DNA of 64,000 nt from Halobacillus karajensis (lineage in GTDB: Bacteria > Bacillota > Bacilli > Bacillales > Halobacillaceae), in contig NZ_FNWW01000007.1 in the NCBI RefSeq assembly GCF_900108515.1, positions 124,001 through 188,000 of the forward strand. The letters run 5' to 3'. Shown here one piece after another: positions 59,881 to 64,000 of the stretch. How positions within the stretch are numbered: the first letter of the stretch is position 1; each line of letters opens with the position of its first letter. The translations under genes were made by a program, and so were the position numbers. The notes below the pieces were generated by a model. The model made no database searches. It was not told where the DNA came from and worked only from the letters and a program-made list of their open reading frames with translations.

Positions 59881-60732
59881 TCAAACAGCTAGGTGAATAC
59901 CGTTTCCAGATGGATCCGCAGTCATAAAAACTCCATTCTCCTTTGTTACAGTTGCCCCCATCATCTCTAAACGAGTGACCACATTTTTTCTATATTCCTC
60001 ATCGGGCAAAATCACTGTAAACGATTTCAATCCTACGCTATTTATTGGAGGTGCAGGAGCTCCAATACCAGCCCACGTATTTAAGCCAATATGATGATGA
60101 TAATCACCTGCTGAGATGAAAATAGCCTGCTCACCAAATCGATTCACCACTTCAAATCCGAGGCCTCTTGTGTAAAATTCCTCTGCTTCTTCTAATTGAG
60201 AAACATGTAAATGTATATGGCCCATAATAGTACCAGGAGGAAGACCTTTCCATGATTCTTCCAAGTTCCCTGTCCGAAGAAGATCTGAAAAATCTAACGG
60301 ATCGACTGTCATAGCGACCTCGCCATTTTTCCACTTCCATTCTGAAGGATTACGGTCCACATAAACCTCAATCCCATTTCCCTCCGGATCATTTAAATAA
60401 AGAGCTTCACCTACAAGGTGGTCAGAAGAACCCATTTGAATCCCCTTTGTCCTAAAATGACGTACAATATTGGCTAAATCTGAACGGCGTGGTACCAGGA
60501 GAGCAAAGTGATATAATCCTGTTGTCCCTCTCTGCTTTGGTGATGCATTTTCCTGCCCCTCCAGGGAGAGGATGCAATTTTCCCCATCGGCTGTTAACTT
60601 CGCTATATTAGTGGTTTTCTTTAGAACCTTCAACCCTATTACCTCTTGATAAAAGTGAAGGGAGCGTTCTAAATTTTGCACTTGAATTTTCACATGATTT
60701 ACAAATGTTATGGGTTTACGATGAAAGGACAC
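59881..60732 (-). CDS. catE: Catechol-2,3-dioxygenase CatE
   Basis: Two-module extradiol dioxygenase of 283 residues opening catechols to protect against quinone stress. Metal ligand regions: VNHVKIQVQNLERSL (module 1), GHIHLHVSQLEEAEEFY with the ligand His (near 170), HHHIGLNTWAG (near 225) and GNGIHLAV at the end. Follows catD by 141 bases on the same strand, with CatR divergent, as in the B. subtilis catDE/catR system. Confidence 0.87.
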   Translation of the reverse strand: MSFHRKPITFVNHVKIQVQNLERSLHFYQEVIGLKVLKKTTNIAKLTADGENCILSLEGQENASPKQRGTTGLYHFALLVPRRSDLANIVRHFRTKGIQMGSSDHLVGEALYLNDPEGNGIEVYVDRNPSEWKWKNGEVAMTVDPLDFSDLLRTGNLEESWKGLPPGTIMGHIHLHVSQLEEAEEFYTRGLGFEVVNRFGEQAIFISAGDYHHHIGLNTWAGIGAPAPPINSVGLKSFTVILPDEEYRKNVVTRLEMMGATVTKENGVFMTADPSGNGIHLAV

Positions 60733-60873
60733 CGAAACTCCTCCTCGTCTATTTTTCCGATTTTCAGAAAATGCCTAATATCTGTAACAGATATTAGGCA
60801 TCCCTTCAAATTCTGTTTATTGCTTTTTCACACGTTACAAAGATCCCATTCACCTTTTTTTGATAACCTCTCT

Positions 60874-61281
60874 TTAGGATGCCTTTTCGTTCGAATCTTG
60901 ATTCGAGGAAAACATGGCCTTATCCAATGAGAGAGCTGTATTATTAGAAAGCGCTACATAAATAGACATGCCTAGTAACGCAAGGTCGAATTCATATCCA
61001 TCCAGAAAGCCAGCAGAAAGTTTAACTGTAAAAATGGCCCCCAGCATAATAATGGAAAATAGATAGGCAACCACCTTTGTTCCTATCCCCAAAATCATCG
61101 CAATCCCGCCAACAAGCTCAATTGTCGCTACAAAATAAGCAAGAAATCCGGGGATCCCCATGGAGTCGAAAAATCCGACAGTGTTTCCAATACCTGCTTG
61201 GAATTTATCTAAGCCATGAACAAAAAATATAACTCCTAATATGACTCTTAGAATGAAAGCTCCTGTCTCGTGTTTGCTCAT
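60874..61281 (-). CDS. catD: DoxX-family membrane protein CatD
   Basis: Four-helix membrane protein of 135 residues with DoxX features (RVILGVIFFVHGLDKFQAG, FVATIELVGGIAMILGIGTK). CatD partners CatE in quinone/catechol detoxification in B. subtilis. First gene of catDE, with its promoter overlapped by a CatR/YodB-type operator. Confidence 0.85.
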   Translation of the reverse strand: MSKHETGAFILRVILGVIFFVHGLDKFQAGIGNTVGFFDSMGIPGFLAYFVATIELVGGIAMILGIGTKVVAYLFSIIMLGAIFTVKLSAGFLDGYEFDLALLGMSIYVALSNNTALSLDKAMFSSNQDSNEKAS

Positions 61282-61340
61282 TCTTAACCACTCCTTTATC
61301 TAGTTTATTAAAGCCAAGATTTCTATAACTCCCAACTTAA

Positions 61341-61357
61341 TTACTTTTCGTAAGTAA
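61341..61357. promoter_or_regulatory. CatR/YodB-type operator in the catD promoter
   Basis: TTACTT-TTCGT-AAGTAA is an inverted repeat matching the TTACTT/AAGTAA halves of the YodB/CatR site. Minus-strand promoter TTGACA (61380-61385)/TAAACT (61357-61362), spacer 17; the operator touches the -10. Confidence 0.72.
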
Positions 61358-61409
61358 GTTTAATAAAATAATCTACTTATGTCAATATACAAAATTATAT
61401 TAAGTAATT

Positions 61410-61439
61410 TTGTTACCATTTGTATGATTGTGGTAAAAT
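61410..61439 (+). promoter_or_regulatory. Promoter of catR
   Basis: TTGTTA (61410-61415), 18-base spacer, TAAAAT (61434-61439). Confidence 0.6.
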
Positions 61440-61461
61440 AGCTGAAGAGGAGTGGTAAAGT

Positions 61462-61791
61462 ATGAATACATCTCAACTCTGTCCTAAGTTTGAAAAGGCT
61501 ATGGGCATCTTAAGTAAACGTTGGACAGGCTTGGTTATTTACCAGTTGCTTTCAGGTCCGCAACGTTTTTGTACCATTGAATCATCTATTGGAATTAGTG
61601 GAAGACTCTTATCGGATAGATTAAAGCATTTAGAGAACGAAGGAATTGTAAAACGCGAAGTGTTTCCGGAAACCCCTATTCGAATCGAATATTCATTGAC
61701 AGAAAAAGGATTAGCATTAGAACCTCTTATGAAGGAATTAGAAAAATGGTCGCAAAATTGGGTAGATACTGAAGAACCCTTACAAAATTAA
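61462..61791 (+). CDS. catR: HxlR/DUF24 thiol-redox repressor CatR
   Basis: 109-residue winged-helix regulator of the HxlR family. Cys7 in NTSQLCPKFEKAMGI is the conserved redox cysteine by which YodB and CatR sense quinones. The helix-turn-helix is SIGISGRLLSDRLKHLENEG. Divergent from catDE, and its operator lies in between. YodB is the main alternative name. Confidence 0.86.
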   Translation: MNTSQLCPKFEKAMGILSKRWTGLVIYQLLSGPQRFCTIESSIGISGRLLSDRLKHLENEGIVKREVFPETPIRIEYSLTEKGLALEPLMKELEKWSQNWVDTEEPLQN

Positions 61792-61885
61792 CGGCTTGTT
61801 TTTTGACGTTTATGTAGAGAAGAGAGAAAACATGAATCTCGCAGAAAAAAACAGATTAAAATTAAATATCCTAATATGATAAGAA

Positions 61886-61914
61886 TCAGGTGAATGATCA
61901 CCTGGTTCTTTTAT
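61886..61914 (+). terminator. Terminator of catR
   Basis: CAGGTGA (61887-61893) pairs with TCACCTG (61898-61904), followed by GTTCTTTTA. The rest of 61792-62132 holds only the P450 terminator. Confidence 0.68.
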
Positions 61915-62031
61915 AAAGCCTAAAATGCTTCCTGTATTTCACAAGAGAAGCCCCTCTTCCATACCTCCATTTAATGTAGACGATCCTTTTTTAAGCCCTC
62001 CCCTCTTTTACTATGAAGAGATTCTGTTTAC

Positions 62032-62077
62032 AAAAAAAGCGACTATCACCCATAAAATTGGTAAGTGATGGTCGCTT
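62032..62077 (-). terminator. Terminator of the P450 gene
   Basis: AAGCGAC-ATCAC pairs with GTGAT-GTCGCTT with one mismatch, followed on the minus strand by TTTTTTT. Confidence 0.82.
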
Positions 62078-62132
62078 CACCTTTTATTTAGTTAAATATG
62101 AAGATCGTAAGTTGGACAAATAGCCTCCCTAC

Positions 62133-63389
62133 CTAAAATTTGACGGGCAGAGAATCTAATCCCTGTGTAGACAGCGTGAACTGCCAACTGACGTCCTCCT
62201 TAGGAATGCCAAGTTGCAAGTCGGGCATGCGTCTTAGCAGTGTGGAAAACGCAATCTCTCCTTCCATGCGGGCTAATGGAGCTCCCAAACACATATGGAT
62301 GCCGTGGCCAAAAGCGAGATGACGATTGATCTTTCGCGTAATATCCAGATCCTCCGACTGGTCAAACTTGCCCTCATCTCGAATGGCCGATTTCACTAAA
62401 ACAAGGAGCATATCCCCTTTTTTGATCTGCTGTCCAGCAAGCTCCACATCTTCGGTGGCAAAGCGTGGGCCTACGCTTGTGGCAGGACCATTGTAGCGCA
62501 GCAATTCTTCGACGGCGGAAGGGACCAGACCAATGTCAGCCTTAAGCTTTTTTAATTGCTTTGGATGATCGAGTAGCATGAAAGTGCCAGTAGCAATGAG
62601 GTTCGATGTTGTTTCATGACCTGCAAAGATCAAGAGAGTAATCATCGATATGAGTTCCTCTTCGGTAAGTTGATCTTCATCTTCCCCCACTGCGATCAAC
62701 TGGCTGATCAAATCATCGGCAGGGTTATGTCGCTTGTCATCCACAAGTTTAGCTGTATATTCTCCGAAATCTCGTAAATGCTTTGCGACCTCCGGCTCTT
62801 GTCTGCCCCAGCCTATTCCTTGGGCAATAGCCCCCGACCATACTTGAAGCTGTTTCCGGTCAGATTGTGGGATCCCGAGCATTTCAGAAATCACGTTGAT
62901 CGGCAATGGATAGGCATAGTCCTTCACAATATCCATCTTCCCTTGTTCTTGAACCTGATCCAGTAATTCGTCAGCAATCTCTTGAACGCGTGGGCGTAAG
63001 CTTTCCACATATCTTGGTGTAAAAGCTTTCGACACCAGCTTCCGAAGCCGTCTGTGATCGGGTTCATCGACAAAGAGCATGGATTTTCCGGTAAAAAAAG
63101 TAGATGGAGCAGAAGAATCATCATGGCTTACAAAGTTCCCCCTGATATTTCTTCCATCAATCGAGCTCGGATCCACAGTAAAGCGAGCATGATCTTTGAT
63201 CACTTGCATGGCCACGTCCATTTGGGTAACCATCCAGGCTTGACGATCCCTCTCTCCTAACGGGTTCGGTATAGGAACAACAGATCCAATCGCTCTCAAT
63301 TTCGCTAATAATGGAAAGGGATTTTCGACGCTTTCACCACTAAGTAAGCCTAATACTTCATTGGGTACGACTTGCTCCGAATTTTTCAT
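62133..63389 (-). CDS. Cytochrome P450 (CYP107-like)
   Basis: Soluble 418-residue P450. I-helix LLIFAGHETTSNLIATG (near 245), K-helix ExxR in EELLRYN (near 292) and heme loop FGHGIHMCLGAPLARME (near 353) with the cysteine ligand. Resembles Bacillaceae CYP107/CypA-type enzymes; substrate unknown. Three-component electron partners are not in the window. Divergent from a TetR regulator. Confidence 0.9.
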   Translation of the reverse strand: MKNSEQVVPNEVLGLLSGESVENPFPLLAKLRAIGSVVPIPNPLGERDRQAWMVTQMDVAMQVIKDHARFTVDPSSIDGRNIRGNFVSHDDSSAPSTFFTGKSMLFVDEPDHRRLRKLVSKAFTPRYVESLRPRVQEIADELLDQVQEQGKMDIVKDYAYPLPINVISEMLGIPQSDRKQLQVWSGAIAQGIGWGRQEPEVAKHLRDFGEYTAKLVDDKRHNPADDLISQLIAVGEDEDQLTEEELISMITLLIFAGHETTSNLIATGTFMLLDHPKQLKKLKADIGLVPSAVEELLRYNGPATSVGPRFATEDVELAGQQIKKGDMLLVLVKSAIRDEGKFDQSEDLDITRKINRHLAFGHGIHMCLGAPLARMEGEIAFSTLLRRMPDLQLGIPKEDVSWQFTLSTQGLDSLPVKF

Positions 63390-63518
63390 GTCGACCTTCC
63401 TCTCAAAAAATAAAATGGTTTAGTATGGGTGCAGGGATAAGGTTAGTCATCATCAACTCCCCATCTCAAAAAAACAGATCAACGTACAACATCGACCTTG
63501 TATTCAAATAACCTCAAC

Positions 63519-63561
63519 TTGTTATGTACGTTTACATCGAGTATAATGTCAGTGTATGACA
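63519..63561 (+). promoter_or_regulatory. tetR promoter with TGTCA/TGACA operator
   Basis: TTGTTA (63519-63524), 17-base spacer, perfect TATAAT (63542-63547). TGTCA-GTGTA-TGACA (63547-63561) begins on the last base of the -10 and would cover the transcription start, suiting autorepression. Confidence 0.75.
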
Positions 63562-63585
63562 AAAGTCAACGGAGGAATTTTTTAA

Positions 63586-64000
63586 ATGAGTGACAGTAAA
63601 CCTTCTCAACATGAAGAAAAAAAAACAACCAGCTTGAGGGAACGTAAGAAGCATCAGGCTAAAGCAGATATTGAAGAAGCAGCACTTCGGCTCTTCCATG
63701 AAAAGGGATATGAGCAAACCTCTATCCAGAACATTGCCGATGCAGTAATGATGTCTTCCCGTACTTTCTTTCGCTATTTTGCTTCCAAGGAGGACGTGCT
63801 CTTAGGGTTCATTCGTAAAGCGCAAAGGGACGGAATTCGTTCGCTGAATCAAATAGAAACAACAGCATTACCACACGTTGCTCTTAGAGAGGTCTTTGAG
63901 TCCCTGGCTATTGAGTATCAGAAACAGCGGTCCAATCTTCAGATTCGTTATCAAGTGGCCATGCAAACCCCTTCTATCTCTTCAATGTTTCTCTATAGCC
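63586..64000 (+). CDS. TetR-family regulator (5' part)
   Basis: The frame starts at ATG 63586 after GGAGG and is open to the right edge, 138 residues so far. A 20-residue polar lead is followed by the TetR DNA-binding domain (residues ~24-70): IEEAALRLFHEKGYEQTSIQ, NIADAVMMSSRTFFRYFASK. The ligand domain is cut off. Likely represses itself and the divergent P450. Confidence 0.87.
   Translation, partial: MSDSKPSQHEEKKTTSLRERKKHQAKADIEEAALRLFHEKGYEQTSIQNIADAVMMSSRTFFRYFASKEDVLLGFIRKAQRDGIRSLNQIETTALPHVALREVFESLAIEYQKQRSNLQIRYQVAMQTPSISSMFLYS

Noticed and set aside
1-64000. CRISPR arrays, prophage, insertion sequences, tRNA and rRNA
   Set aside because: No regularly spaced repeats, transposase or integrase motifs, or RNA-gene signatures were seen in the window.

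Overview
This window comes from a low-to-moderate GC, endospore-forming member of the Bacillaceae, probably a salt-adapted lineage such as Halobacillus or a relative. That placement is an inference from gene content, gene order and acidic protein composition. Spore genes (a Tgl-type transglutaminase and a YjcZ-like peptide), a tyrosyl T-box, an rbsRKDACB operon, a MalKR-type malate locus, CatR/CatDE and a HelD helicase all point to Bacillaceae. I see no rRNA, tRNA, insertion sequence, prophage or CRISPR array.

Layout. 1-7.2 kb: a truncated fructose-1,6-bisphosphatase, an RsbR-type stressosome paralogue, a flavin monooxygenase, a Gly/Gln/Pro repeat protein, a nucleoside hydrolase, FosB, a GNAT acetyltransferase and a VOC protein. 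7.4-13.1 kb: a complete ribose operon with two operator/cre-like palindromes three helical turns apart. 13.3-24 kb: housekeeping and accessory genes (HAD phosphatase, aminoglycoside adenylyltransferase, PAP2, DUF2243 plus CtaG, nucleotidyltransferase, T-box-controlled tyrS, HIBADH-family dehydrogenase, YdeI-like protein, lipoprotein, Tgl, YjcZ-like peptide).

24-33.7 kb: a seven-gene leftward operon with the gene order of rhizobactin synthesis (diaminobutyrate aminotransferase, diaminobutyrate decarboxylase, IucA-type synthetase, acetyltransferase, N-monooxygenase, IucC-type synthetase), ending in an aspartokinase. It should make a citrate-hydroxamate siderophore of the schizokinen type. A Fur box sits between -35 and -10. 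The aspartokinase, whose regulatory half is divergent, would feed aspartate into 2,4-diaminobutyrate and 1,3-diaminopropane. This is the most distinctive system in the window.

34-39 kb: malate uptake, malic enzyme and a CitA-type two-component system. 39-49.5 kb: asparagine synthetase, an MFS pump with a divergent MarR regulator, HelD, a promoter-terminator unit that looks like a small RNA gene, a frameshifted DUF3231 gene, tiny membrane peptides, DUF4256, and an ArsR-VOC pair whose mRNA appears leaderless. 49.6-55 kb: a mannitol operon (EIICBA, MtlR, MtlD). 55-64 kb: a DUF2254 protein, an EamA transporter, a secreted subtilase, the CatDE/CatR quinone-stress locus and a cytochrome P450 with a divergent TetR regulator that runs off the right end.

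Limits: names rest on reading motifs and gene order by eye, and no database search was run. Promoters, operators and small ORFs are proposals from sequence.
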